Of a DNA stretch of 64,000 nucleotides, positions 9,958 to 19,487 are shown piece after piece. Origin of the DNA: Chitinophagaceae bacterium (GTDB taxonomy: Bacteria > Bacteroidota > Bacteroidia > Chitinophagales > UBA10324). The DNA lies in contig JADJAG010000012.1 of NCBI GenBank assembly GCA_016704325.1, positions 1 through 64,000 on the forward strand, in the 5' to 3' direction. A model generated the notes under the pieces. It searched no databases, was not told the DNA's origin, and saw nothing but the letters and a program-made list of their open reading frames with translations. The translations under genes and the position numbers were made by a program. The first letter of the stretch is position 1, and the number at the start of each line of letters is the position of its first letter.

Positions 9958-10482
9958 TTAGCCCATCAGTTTCCAACTATCTATCTTTTCATAAACAGAG
10001 CCGGAGGCCTGCAGGTGAGATTCCCACAATTCAACATGGTTTACCTGAAAGGAAAATTTGCGGATTACGGGTAGATCGAATGGTAAAACTTTCAGTTGTT
10101 TTATTCTGGCAAGGGTAATATGGGGGAAGGGGTTTTCTGGTTTCCTCGCCGGGAAACGCATTTCGCAGGGTATAACTCAATGCGGAGAATGCCGGATTAT
10201 CCACGAACTGTGCCCAGAGAAGTACGGGTTTGCCATTTTGTTTAAGCACCTGAATGAGTCAAAAACAAGTTCAAAATCTGATGCAGATGCGCAGGTGATA
10301 GTTGCTTGTTTCAGTAGCGAATCCAGATTATTGTCAGAAAGGGAGCCCACAAAATGGGTGGTAACATGCAACTCTTTTTTAGCCACCCACCTGATACAGA
10401 AATTTTGTTTTCCTGTAAATGGGATTAACAATTTTTCCTTCTGATCTTCCGGAACCGGAATTGCGAAAAACACGCGTTTCAC
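9958..10482 (-). pseudogene. thpR: RNA 2',3'-cyclic phosphodiesterase (LigT/ThpR family), frameshifted
   Basis: This is a 2H phosphoesterase of about 175 residues. The protein begins KRVFFAIPVPEDQKEKLL and carries the first HxT motif in ELHVTTHFVG. After breaks near 10180 and 10150 it carries the second motif in PHITLARIK, and it ends SWKLMG at 9958. The family opens 2',3'-cyclic phosphates on RNA ends. The best start is the GTG at 10482; the nearby ATG of CATATG is out of frame. The gene begins 11 bases downstream of the GlsB-like gene's stop on the same strand, so the two are probably co-transcribed. Confidence 0.8.
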
Positions 10483-10493
10483 CCATATGAATT

Positions 10494-10739
10494 TTACTTC
10501 CGGGCAAAAAGCCCAACAAGATAGATGAGCACAATTGCACCAACAACGGCAGTAACAAGTGAGCCAATCAGTCCGCCATTGCTGGAAATACCCAGCAGGC
10601 TGAACACCCATCCGCCGGCAATGCCGCCAATTATACCAACCACGATGTTGCCCAGGATTCCAAAGCCAGAACCCTTCATGATATTACCCGCCAGCCATCC
10701 GGCTGCAGCACCTAAAAGAATAAAGTAGAGGAAATTCAT
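10494..10739 (-). CDS. GlsB/YeaQ/YmgE family small membrane protein
   Basis: An 81-residue glycine-rich membrane protein with three hydrophobic segments: FLYFILLGAAAGWLAG, ILGNIVVGIIGGIAGGWVF and LIGSLVTAVVGAIVLIYLVG. This is the pattern of the transglycosylase-associated (PF04226) stress-related family. Its biochemical role is unknown. It lies just upstream of thpR on the same strand. Confidence 0.85.
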   Translation of the reverse strand: MNFLYFILLGAAAGWLAGNIMKGSGFGILGNIVVGIIGGIAGGWVFSLLGISSNGGLIGSLVTAVVGAIVLIYLVGLFARK

Positions 10740-10800
10740 GGCTGATGATTTTTAGTAAGATACAGCAATCCGTTAAATTACAGCATTTGTTTATCCCTGA

Positions 10801-10993
10801 GGGTGTACGACAATTCGTTCATCTTATCAACTAATGGTTGGTGGATTAAATTGTTAAATGGCTAAATGGTTAAATTGCTGCGGCAAAGCCGATCACTTGC
10901 TATTCTGTAATCAATACGCTGCTTTATTCACTTACTCAAATACTTTTTACTCATTCAACGCCCAATAATCAATATCCAATTTGTCGTACACCC
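10801..10993 (+). repeat. MITE-like repeat family A, copy 4 (short)
   Basis: This is the cleanest copy. The left end GGGTGTACGACAATTCG is matched by the right end CCAATTTGTCGTACACCC. The 193-bp interior has the TTAAATGG words, the core (GCTGCGGCAAAGCCGATCAC) and ACTCAAATAC words. It sits in the 406-bp gap between the GlsB-like gene and the methyltransferase; the rest of that gap holds nothing recognisable. Confidence 0.8.
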
Positions 10994-11145
10994 ATCCCTG
11001 ATGATTCGTTTTCTGAGCGGACAGAATCGTTTTTATCTTTTGCATTGCAACGATGAGGAAGCGTTGCGCTTTGGAAAAACCAAAAGAAGCATTATGTTTA
11101 TTGCTATGTTTTAAGAAAAATTAAAATTTGATTTGAGACCTGCTT

Positions 11146-12048
11146 ATGGCCGGAAAAAAAGAAGTAGACTATATCTATTCACCGATTGATAAGATTTTTC
11201 GTCTCAGTTTTGGTGAGCATGGAGACTTCAGCGGAGCAATGTATGATGGTGACTTTACCCTGAAACTGGAGGAAGCGCAACAGCGCAAGCACAATTATAT
11301 CATCCAGCAACTTCACATCCGCGAAGGCAGCAAGGTGTTGGATATGGGTTGCGGCTGGGGGCCTTTTCTGAAACAGGTTCAGCAGCGAGGTGCTACCGGC
11401 ATTGGACTAACATTGTCGGAGGGACAGGCGGCCTCCTGTCGCAAGAACGGGCTGGAGGTGCATGTTCAGGATTGCAGGAATGTGACCCCTGCTATGTTTG
11501 GAAACTTTGATGCCCTGTGCAGCATAGGAGCCTTTGAACATTTTGCTTCTGCAACGGATTATTTTGAAGGGAAGCAGGATCGTGTGTACGCTGATTTTTT
11601 TGAACATGCCGCAGCGCTAATTCCGAAGGGCGGACGGTTCTTTTTGCAAACAATGGTATTTGGAAAAAATATGCTTCCATATGATCAGATATCATTACGG
11701 GCACCAAAAGATTCTGATGCCTATATTCTGGCGCTGATGATCAAGCAATTTCCAGGTTCATGGCTTCCATACGGTGCGGAACAGATCCTGAGGAATGCGG
11801 AGCCACACTTTAAACTGGTGGCACAAAGCAGCGGCCGGCTCGACTATATTGAAACTATCCGTCAATGGCGGAAAAAATTCTATGCCTTTAACATAGAGAA
11901 ATACCTGATCTATCTTTCCCTGCTTCCCAAATATCTGACCGACTCTGACATGTATTACCGTGCCAAAGCATTGGCGGTAAGTCCTAATAAAATTTGCTTT
12001 GAAAGGGAGATTATGGAGCATTACCGGTTGGTGTTGGAGAAAGTTTAA
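11146..12048 (+). CDS. Cyclopropane-fatty-acyl-phospholipid synthase family methyltransferase
   Basis: This is a 300-residue S-adenosylmethionine-dependent methyltransferase of the CFA/mycolic-acid cyclopropane synthase family. The signature FSGAMYDGDFTLKLEEAQQRKH precedes the SAM-binding glycine motif VLDMGCGWGPFLKQV (two adjoining stretches). IGLTLSEGQ and SIGAFEHFA follow, both typical of the family. It probably modifies an acyl chain of membrane lipids, but it is shorter than E. coli Cfa (382 residues) because it lacks that enzyme's N-terminal domain. Product chemistry, cyclopropane or methyl addition, cannot be decided. It is monocistronic-looking, with a strong hairpin 83 bases after its stop. 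Confidence 0.85.
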   Translation: MAGKKEVDYIYSPIDKIFRLSFGEHGDFSGAMYDGDFTLKLEEAQQRKHNYIIQQLHIREGSKVLDMGCGWGPFLKQVQQRGATGIGLTLSEGQAASCRKNGLEVHVQDCRNVTPAMFGNFDALCSIGAFEHFASATDYFEGKQDRVYADFFEHAAALIPKGGRFFLQTMVFGKNMLPYDQISLRAPKDSDAYILALMIKQFPGSWLPYGAEQILRNAEPHFKLVAQSSGRLDYIETIRQWRKKFYAFNIEKYLIYLSLLPKYLTDSDMYYRAKALAVSPNKICFEREIMEHYRLVLEKV

Positions 12049-12131
12049 GTAGTAAGTTTAAATTCAGATTTGAAGTTTGAGATTTAAAATTTTGGCGATG
12101 GGTAGCCTATAGCAAAGGTTATGTATTGAAT

Positions 12132-12164
12132 AGTGATCGGATGAATTCAAGTCATCCGATCACT
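12132..12164. terminator. Perfect 13-bp hairpin, candidate terminator
   Basis: AGTGATCGGATGA and its exact complement TCATCCGATCACT flank a 7-base loop. There is no T-tract, so it is a weak intrinsic terminator at best. It could also be a binding site or RNA-stabilising structure between the methyltransferase and the protease. Confidence 0.5.
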
Positions 12165-12293
12165 TTGCAGACTTGATTGATGGAAGCATGCTACTGCGTT
12201 TTCCCGAAGAAAAATATTCTCCTGCTATCAAAAAAAGGGAGCTATATTTAGTATTGACAAAACAGCTTTATACCTCAATTGAAACCTTTCTGC

Positions 12294-13301
12294 ATGAGAA
12301 TAACCGCAATCGCTGTTCTATGTTTTATCCTGTTTCCGGAATTTTTGAACGCACAGCGTAACCGTGCAGAGAAAGTTTATGAACAGGTGAATGAGGCAGT
12401 GGTTAAGGTTCTGACCTTTCATGCCGATAATTCTTCACATGGGCAGGCCAGTGGCGTAGTGCTGAAAAGCAAAGGCTGGCTGATTACGAATTTTCATGTA
12501 TTTGGCGATGCGAAAAGCATCTTCGCTGAGCATGGCGGCAGATTTTTGAAACTGGATAGTATCGTGAGGGCAGACCGGAAGATGGATGTGCTGATCATGT
12601 CCATTGACATGGAGGCGGATAAAGACTTATTCGACAGGATGCCGGATCTTAAAATTGCCAATGATGATGAGATGCGTATCGGTGAAACTGTTTATGCAAT
12701 CGGCACCCCGTTCGGCTACGAAAATACCATTACAGATGGCATCATCAGCGGGTTGCGTGCTTCCGATGACAGTTCACGCAATTACATACAGATTTCTGCA
12801 CCCATATCTACAGGCTCCAGTGGTGGAGCAATTGTGAATGCAAAAGGGGAACTGATTGGCATCAGCACTTTTATTATTGCGGGCGAAGGCGTTCAAAACA
12901 TCAATTTTGCGATTCCGATAAGTGATGTGCTTACTTTTGATCCGAAAGCAGTAAGAGATATCAGCGAAGGCATGAGCGGGTCTGATTATTTTAAGACGGG
13001 CTACCAATATTTTATGGCCAATAAATTCTCGCTTGCCTTACCATATTTTCAGCAGGTGAATGATATTTCAAAAAACAGTTATTCGCCTTCCTTGTATTAT
13101 ACAGCCCGTTGCTTTGAGGAATTGAATCAAGCGGATTCTGCTCTTTTATATTTTAAAAGGACGGTGATGGTGGAGCCCCGCGATGCAGTAGCTTATTTGG
13201 GAATTGCCAGGATGTACCTGGAAAGAGGAGATACGGAAAGAGCATTGAAATATCAGCAGAAGGCGTATCAACTGAATCCTGATCTTAGGGATACGAAATG
13301 A
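12294..13301 (+). CDS. Secreted trypsin-like serine protease with C-terminal TPR repeats
   Basis: The start is placed at ATG 12294, giving a signal peptide (MRITAIAVLCFILFPEFLNAQ); a TTG 15 bases upstream is less likely. The protease domain (about residues 25-215) has the His in WLITNFHVFGDA (H68), the Asp in RKMDVLIMS (D98) and the Ser in STGSSGGAIVN (S176), the triad of DegP/HtrA-like enzymes. No PDZ domain is seen. Residues 240-335 form TPR units (YFKTGYQYFMANKFSLALPY, ADSALLYFKRTVMVEP, DTERALKYQQKAYQLNP). It likely acts in the periplasm on misfolded or partner proteins presented by the TPRs; the target is unknown. Confidence 0.85.
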   Translation: MRITAIAVLCFILFPEFLNAQRNRAEKVYEQVNEAVVKVLTFHADNSSHGQASGVVLKSKGWLITNFHVFGDAKSIFAEHGGRFLKLDSIVRADRKMDVLIMSIDMEADKDLFDRMPDLKIANDDEMRIGETVYAIGTPFGYENTITDGIISGLRASDDSSRNYIQISAPISTGSSGGAIVNAKGELIGISTFIIAGEGVQNINFAIPISDVLTFDPKAVRDISEGMSGSDYFKTGYQYFMANKFSLALPYFQQVNDISKNSYSPSLYYTARCFEELNQADSALLYFKRTVMVEPRDAVAYLGIARMYLERGDTERALKYQQKAYQLNPDLRDTK

Positions 13302-13324
13302 AATCAAATGATTCGATCACCTGG

Positions 13325-16210
13325 TTATTTACCCTCCAATTCCCGCTTTAAAAATGCTCCCGTAAAACTTTTTTTATTCATTGCAATATCTTCAGGTGTT
13401 CCATCTGCAATAATATATCCACCGGCATTGCCTCCTTCCGGACCAAGGTCAATAACATAATCTGCCAGTTTGATCACGTCCAGGTTATGTTCAATAATCA
13501 AAACCGTATTGCCGCGTTCCACCAGTTTATTAAGCACTTCCATCAGCACACGGATGTCTTCGAAGTGAAGGCCGGTGGTAGGTTCATCCAGAATATAAAA
13601 TGTCTGACCGGTATCTTTTTCGAAAGCTCCGTTGATAGTTTTACCCGTTGCGCTTCACCACCGCTCAGGGTAGTGGCTTGCTGTCCAAGGCGGATATAAC
13701 CTAACCCGACATCCTGCATGGTTTTGATCTTGCGATGGATCTTATGCATGTTCTCGAAAAAGATAACCGCTTCGTCTACCGTCATCTCCAGCACATCGCT
13801 AATGGATTTTCCGCGGTAGCGTACCTCCAGGGTTTCCCGGTTGTAACGCTTGCCCATGCACTTTTCACATTCCACATATACATCAGGAAGAAAATTCATC
13901 TCAATTAACTTCATGCCGCCACCCTGGCATTCTTCACAACGTCCACCTTTCACATTAAAGGAGAAACGACCGGTTTTGTAACCTCGGATTTTTGATTCGG
14001 GTAATTGTGCAAAAAGGTCGCGTATATCTGAAAAAACAGAGATGTAGGTAGCCGGGTTAGAACGGGGCGTTCGTCCTATCGGTGACTGATCTATCTCGAT
14101 TACTTTATCGAGGAGTTTCAATCCTTCCACTGCCCGGTACGCTAATGGTTTTTTCCTGGAAGTATAGAAGTATTGATTCAGGATGGGATACAATGTTTCG
14201 GTGATAAGTGTTGATTTGCCACTGCCGGAAACACCGGTAACACAAATCAGTTTGCCTAATGGAAAACTTACCGAGACGTCTTTGAGATTGTTTCCGCCGG
14301 CACCAATCAAATGCAGGAATTGTCCATTGCCTTCTCTTCTTTTTGCCGGGACTTTTATTTCTTTTTTACCTACGAGGTAATCAACAGTGAGTGTTGATTC
14401 GGTGTCAAATTCAGCCGGTGATCCTTCCGATACGATGTAGCCACCATGTTCACCGGCACCGGGCCCCAGGTCAATCACATGATCTGCAGCCAGCATAATG
14501 TCCTTATCATGTTCCACTACCAGCACGCTGTTGCCCACTTCCGTTAGTTCTTTCAATGCCTTAATCAGCCGCTGATTGTCGCGCTGATGCAATCCAATAC
14601 TCGGTTCATCGAGAATATAAGTGATGCCAACGAGTTGAGAACCGATTTGTGTAGCCAGCCGGATACGTTGTGATTCGCCACCTGAAAGTGACCTCGAAGG
14701 GCGGTTGAGTGCAAGGTATTCCAATCCCACATCCATCAGGAAACCAATACGCGAACGGATTTCTTTCAATACTTCACGGCCAATTTTTAACTGCCGTTCC
14801 GAAAGGTTTTCATCAACCTCATTAAACCATTCCTGTAATTCGCGGATGCTCATATCCGACAGTTCGGCAATATTTTTTTCGTTGATGCGGAAAAAAAGAG
14901 ATTCCTTTTTCAGCCGTGTCCCTTCGCAAACCGGACAGGGTACAGCGTCCATAAATTCTTCCGCCCAACGGCGCAAGCCATCGGATGCCGTATCGCGGTA
15001 GTAACGGTAAATCATGTTCACCACCCCTTCAAATTCTGTGGCATATGATTGATTGATGGTATCGAAGTTAAGCGATACATCTACTGTTTCTTCTTTCGAT
15101 CCATACAGGATCATGTTCAGGGCTTCTTTGGGAATTTTTTTGATGGGTGTTGCCAGCGTGAATTTATATTTCACGGCAATAGCACGTACCTGTTGATAGA
15201 CGAAATTGTCGCGCACTTCGCCGAGTGGAACGATTCCGCCATCATTAATACTTTTAGAATCATCAGGCATAATTACCTGCTTGTTGATTTCGAATACAAA
15301 ACCCAACCCTTTGCAATGCGGGCAGGCACCATATGGTGAGTTAAAGGAAAATGTATTGGGGGAAGGTTCCTCATAGGAGATGCCTGAAACGGGATCCATA
15401 AGTGTCTTACTAAAACTGAAGGCTTTGCTTTCATCGTCGGTATTGATCACCATGATAAGTCCTTTACCCATTTTCAAAGTAAGGGCAACAGATTTTTTCA
15501 GGCGCTCCAGCGATTTCTCATTCACTTCCACACGGTCAATTACCAATTCGATGTCATGCACCTTATAGCGATCCACCTGCATTTTGTCCTTTACCTCTTT
15601 GATCTCTCCATCCACCCGCACCTTTAGGTAGCCTTGCTTGCGCACTTGTTCAAATAATTCACGGTAGTGGCCCTTACGACCTCTTACCAATGGAGCCAGC
15701 AGGATGATTCTTTCTGTATTGAAATGAGCGTTCAGGTGTTCGATGATCTGCTCTTCCGTATAACGCACCATTTTTTCACCTGACTCATAGGAATAGGCTT
15801 CTGAAGCTCGGGCAAAGAGCAGCCTCAGGAAATCATATATCTCTGTGATGGTGCCAACCGTGGAGCGTGGATTTTTGTTTACGGTTTTCTGCTCAATGGA
15901 AATTACGGGGCTCAGGCCTGTTACCTGGTCCACATCGGGCCGTTCAAGGTCGCCGAGAAACTGCCGGGCATAGGAAGAAAAGCTTTCCATATACCTCCGT
16001 TGTCCTTCGGCATAAATGGTATCAAATGCCAAAGAAGATTTCCCACTGCCGCTGATTCCGGTAATTACCACCAGTTTGTTACGGGGAATCCTTACATCAA
16101 TATTCTTAAGATTATGCACGTGCACCCAGCACCTCCAGGTATTCCATCTCTGGCTGGCTTTGTGGTGATAGGTTTTTTACAGTTTTTGGCTGGGAATTCC
16201 TGACCGGCAT
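13325..16210 (-). CDS. uvrA: Excinuclease ABC subunit A (two frameshifts)
   Basis: UvrA is the damage-sensing ATPase of nucleotide excision repair. The long central frame carries the first Walker A (VVITGISGSGKSSLAFDTIY), CPHCKGLGF and CPVCEGTRLKK zinc-finger regions, and the signature LSGGESQRIRLATQIGSQL. The second Walker A is VTGVSGSGKSTLITETLYP, followed by CEECQGGGMK...CEKCMGKRYN and LSGGEAQRVKL. One missing base in the T-run 13616-13620 shifts the frame at ELSKK; restoring it gives DTGQTFYILDEPTTGLHFE and joins the last 74 residues. At the 5' end, EYLEVLGAR is in a different frame from VHNLKNIDV, needing a 2-base correction near 16120. The ATG at 16210 (or 16147) then gives a protein of about 960 (940) residues, the family length. 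Probably intact in the organism. Confidence 0.92.
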
Positions 16211-16225
16211 AGAAAAATAAGGGCG

Positions 16226-16233
16226 CAAAGATA
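16226..16233 (-). promoter_or_regulatory. Candidate -7 promoter element of uvrA
   Basis: On the reverse strand TATCTTTG matches TAnnTTTG exactly, 16 bases upstream of the ATG at 16210. A dyad lies just upstream at 16246-16259. Confidence 0.45.
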
Positions 16234-16245
16234 TGGAATTAACAA

Positions 16246-16259
16246 TGCTTCACGAAGCA
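16246..16259. promoter_or_regulatory. Dyad upstream of uvrA, possible operator
   Basis: TGCTTCACGAAGCA is a 6-bp inverted repeat with a 2-base centre. It sits 12 bases upstream of the candidate -7 element of uvrA, where a repressor could act. Damage-inducible control is a guess from the gene's function. Confidence 0.3.
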
Positions 16260-16286
16260 GTTGTTGAAAAGGGGCGCATATCAAAT

Positions 16287-16462
16287 GGGTGTATGACAAA
16301 TTGCACTTAATGCTGTAGCGTTTACCTTAGCGCCTTGCTTTTTTAGCGCCAAGACGCGAAGTCGCGAAGAAAATCACAAAGGATATGCTACGTTTTTTGG
16401 CGTCCTGGCGTCTTCGCACTTGTATTATTTTATCGCTGAGAAATGCAATTTGTCATACACCC
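16287..16462 (+). repeat. MITE-like repeat family B, copy 1
   Basis: The element starts GGGTGTATGACAAATTGCA and ends TGCAATTTGTCATACACCC, a perfect 19-bp terminal inverted repeat. The interior is rich in GCGCCAAGACGCGAAG and GGCGTCTTCGC words that form an imperfect second inverted repeat. It lies in the 346-bp gap between divergent uvrA and the amylase gene. Confidence 0.85.
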
Positions 16463-16556
16463 ATTTTTTAGCAGCACTGTTAAAATGAGTAGAATTTTGC
16501 ATCTTGTGTCATCCAATTCAACTATGCTTTTATCAACTAAAAAATTTTAAGGGTAC

Positions 16557-17933
16557 ATGAAAAGATATTTCTCCTCTTTACGGGTGGCACTACTGATAGT
16601 CTTTGCCTCAACAGTTTTTATTTCCTGCAAAAACACTACCGAGCAAGCAGCGGTAGTTGAGAAAAAAGTTGCCAGTGTACCGGGTATAAGTGATATAGTG
16701 ATGTATGAAGTATTCGTACATAATTTTTCTGCCGAAGGCACTTTTAATGCTTTAACGGCAAGGCTGGATGAATTAAAAGAATTAGGCATCAATACATTGT
16801 GGCTGATGCCTATACAGCCAACTGGCCAGTTGAATAAAAAGGGTACTTACGGTTCTCCCTATTCGATCAGCGATTATACTGCGGTAAATCCGAATTACGG
16901 TACGAAAAAGGATTTTCAACGGTTGGTAGATTCTGTGCATGCCAAAGGCATGTATATTATTATCGATGAAGTGGCCAATCACACAAGCTGGGACCATGCA
17001 TGGGTTAAAGAACATCCGGAATGGTACATGAAAGATTCTACCGGAAAGATGGTACCACCTGTTGCCGACTGGACAGATGTAGCAGATCTTAATTTTGATA
17101 ACCTGGAGCTGAGACAGGAATTAATCAGGACGATGAAATACTGGATCGACAGCTTCAATATTGACGGCTATCGCTGTGATGTGGCGGGCATGGTACCTTT
17201 TGACTGGTGGAAGGAATGTATTACAGAGCTCAGGAAGAGCCGCCCCATAATCATGTTAGCTGAAGGAGATGACCCAAAGTTATATGAATGCGGATTTGAC
17301 ATGTCGTATGGATGGCAAATGTACCAGGCATTAAAGCAGGTTTGGGCTGGTAAGCAGACATTTGCAGCGATTGACACTGTTCTCTTAAAAGAGAAAAAAA
17401 ACTATCCATATAATTATCGCCCCATACGGTTTATCGACAACCATGATGAGAACAGTTGGGATAATATTCCCGCTGTGAAATTTAAAACTACAGATGGTGC
17501 TAAGGCAGCATTTGTAGTAATGGCCACATTGCCCGGCGTACCCCTTTTATATAATGGGCAGGAAGTAGGTTATGATACTCAAATAAACTTGTTTGAAAAG
17601 TATACTATTAACTGGAGTGCAAATAGTGAACTGAGAAAGTTCTACAAAGATATTTTGCAACTATATCACCATAGTGAGATACTTAAATCCGGATCCGTTC
17701 AAAGAATTGTTGCAGCCAGCGATAAAGTATTGATGTTTACCCGCACCTTAAATGATTCTATGATAGTAGTGATGGTTAATACCGCAAATGAACCTGCAAC
17801 AGTAGCCATGCCTGAAGCACTCATGAGCAGAAACTACAATGATATGCTTACGAATGAAGAGGCCCACTTTTCCTATGATTTAAGTTTTAAGCCCTACGAA
17901 TTCAGGATACTGCGAGCGCTTTCAGCTGAATAA
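16557..17933 (+). CDS. Alpha-amylase family (GH13) lipoprotein
   Basis: This is a 458-residue lipoprotein: the signal ends in FISC, a lipobox, so the enzyme is probably anchored in the outer membrane or periplasm. The (beta/alpha)8 barrel holds all four GH13 regions: DEVANHT (region I), GYRCDVA with nucleophile D208 (II), LAEGDD with acid/base E236 (III) and DNHDEN with D297 (IV). YGSPYSISDYTAVNPNYGT is typical of intracellular/periplasmic maltodextrin-acting members. A short C-terminal beta domain follows. It hydrolyses alpha-1,4-glucans or maltooligosaccharides; the precise substrate is not shown. A sugar transporter gene follows after 67 bases on the same strand, which supports maltodextrin use. 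Confidence 0.9.
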   Translation: MKRYFSSLRVALLIVFASTVFISCKNTTEQAAVVEKKVASVPGISDIVMYEVFVHNFSAEGTFNALTARLDELKELGINTLWLMPIQPTGQLNKKGTYGSPYSISDYTAVNPNYGTKKDFQRLVDSVHAKGMYIIIDEVANHTSWDHAWVKEHPEWYMKDSTGKMVPPVADWTDVADLNFDNLELRQELIRTMKYWIDSFNIDGYRCDVAGMVPFDWWKECITELRKSRPIIMLAEGDDPKLYECGFDMSYGWQMYQALKQVWAGKQTFAAIDTVLLKEKKNYPYNYRPIRFIDNHDENSWDNIPAVKFKTTDGAKAAFVVMATLPGVPLLYNGQEVGYDTQINLFEKYTINWSANSELRKFYKDILQLYHHSEILKSGSVQRIVAASDKVLMFTRTLNDSMIVVMVNTANEPATVAMPEALMSRNYNDMLTNEEAHFSYDLSFKPYEFRILRALSAE

Positions 17934-18000
17934 GAAATACAACAGCCAATTGTTAGAATTCTAAAAATTAATCAAACCACCACCATTAAAAAAAGTATTC

Positions 18001-19407
18001 ATGAGCGAAACAGCAGCGAATAAGGGAACAGGATCTAATCCTGCAGTTTACGATAAGCCAAGACTCACATTCTGGCAAATCTGGAATGTCAGTTTCGGAT
18101 TTTTAGGAGTGCAATTTGGATTTGCACTGCAGAATGCCAATGCCAGCAGGATACTTTCTAATCTGGGAGCAGATCTTCATTCCTTATCTCTCTTTTGGTT
18201 GGTGGCGCCTATTATGGGCTTGCTGGTTCAGCCTCTTGTTGGAGCGGCAAGTGATAAGACCTGGACAAGACTGGGCAGGCGGTCGCCGTTCATCTTAGCA
18301 GGTGCCATTATCTCCATGCTTGCCATGTTCCTGATGCCTAATGCACCTTACATTATTCAAGTCGGAACTGTTGGAGCACTCATTTTTGGTGCGGTAATGC
18401 TTGCGCTGATGGATGGTTCATTCAATGTAACTTTCCAACCGTTCAGGGCGCTAGTTGCAGATATGACACCTGAGAAGCAGCGTAACCTTGGCTATTCTGT
18501 GCAGAGTCTGCTTATTAATGTTGGAGCAGTAATCGGTTCTGCTTTGCCATTTGTGTTAACAGCTTTTGGTGTAGGTAATCAAGCAGGAGAGGGTGAAGTG
18601 CCTATGTCGGTTATCTGGTCATTTTATATTGGAGGTTCTATTTTATTGTTGAGTGTTTTGGTTACTGTTTTCAGAACAAGAGAGTATCCGCCACAGGAAT
18701 TCAGACAGTACAACAACATTGCAGAAGATGATAAAACAAACAATGAAGGATTCTTTCAGCTATTAGGCAAGATGCCAAAGACAATGAAACAACTTGCTTT
18801 AGTGCAATTGTTCTCCTGGTTTCCTTTGTTTTTGATGTGGGTGTATTCCACTCCTGCCATTGCACAACATTACTGGAATACTCCCATAGGTGATTCAAGT
18901 TCTGAAGCTTACAATGAAGCCGGAAACTGGGTGGGTATTTGTTTTGCTGCCTATAGTTTGTTTGCCGCCATTTTTTCGATGACGATTCCTTATTTCATCA
19001 GGTTGTCAAACAGGAAAACAGTGTATGCAATCGCGCTGTTTTGCGGAGGGCTTGGTTATATTTCAACTATGCTTTTCCATAACCAGTACATGCTCTTGTT
19101 TTCGATGGTGGGTATAGGATTTGCCTGGGCTGCGATTCTCTCTATTCCGTATGCGATTCTATCAGGTTCATTGCCTGCCAAGCGTATGGGAATTTACATG
19201 GGCATCTTTAACCTGACGGTTGTGATTCCTCAGATCATAAGTGGGCTTTTTGGAGGGTACATACTTAAAGGATTCTTTAACGAACAAGCTATTTACATAC
19301 TGGTTTTTGCCGGTTGCATCATGATTCTTGGTGCCCTTGCAGTGCCATTTGTAAAGGATGTTTCCGCAGAACCCGGAAGCAGTATCGGCGGATCGGGCGG
19401 ACATTAG
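18001..19407 (+). CDS. MFS/GPH-type sugar transporter (SLC45-like, probable maltose/sucrose importer)
   Basis: This is a 468-residue inner-membrane protein with about 12 hydrophobic segments. The N-terminus (FWQIWNVSFGFLGVQFGFAL, then NANASRI, LGADLHSL and LVQPLVGAASDKTW) and LGRRSPFIL correspond to the conserved MFS loop 2-3 motif and the SLC45/sucrose-H+ symporter group. Bacterial relatives include maltose and sucrose importers. The position immediately after a GH13 amylase, same strand, points to uptake of maltose or short maltodextrins. The C-terminal tail is glycine/serine-rich. The substrate is inferred from context. Confidence 0.8.
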   Translation: MSETAANKGTGSNPAVYDKPRLTFWQIWNVSFGFLGVQFGFALQNANASRILSNLGADLHSLSLFWLVAPIMGLLVQPLVGAASDKTWTRLGRRSPFILAGAIISMLAMFLMPNAPYIIQVGTVGALIFGAVMLALMDGSFNVTFQPFRALVADMTPEKQRNLGYSVQSLLINVGAVIGSALPFVLTAFGVGNQAGEGEVPMSVIWSFYIGGSILLLSVLVTVFRTREYPPQEFRQYNNIAEDDKTNNEGFFQLLGKMPKTMKQLALVQLFSWFPLFLMWVYSTPAIAQHYWNTPIGDSSSEAYNEAGNWVGICFAAYSLFAAIFSMTIPYFIRLSNRKTVYAIALFCGGLGYISTMLFHNQYMLLFSMVGIGFAWAAILSIPYAILSGSLPAKRMGIYMGIFNLTVVIPQIISGLFGGYILKGFFNEQAIYILVFAGCIMILGALAVPFVKDVSAEPGSSIGGSGGH

Positions 19408-19487
19408 TGGAAAGATGTTATTGAAATAAGAAACTAGAGCCAGGAGCCAGGACACAAGAAGTAAGACGTAAGATTGATTTTTTGAAC

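Noticed and set aside
13325..16210. uvrA as a pseudogene
   Set aside because: Both breaks are tiny (one base in a T-run, two bases near 16120) and the rest is fully conserved, so a base-calling error is more likely.
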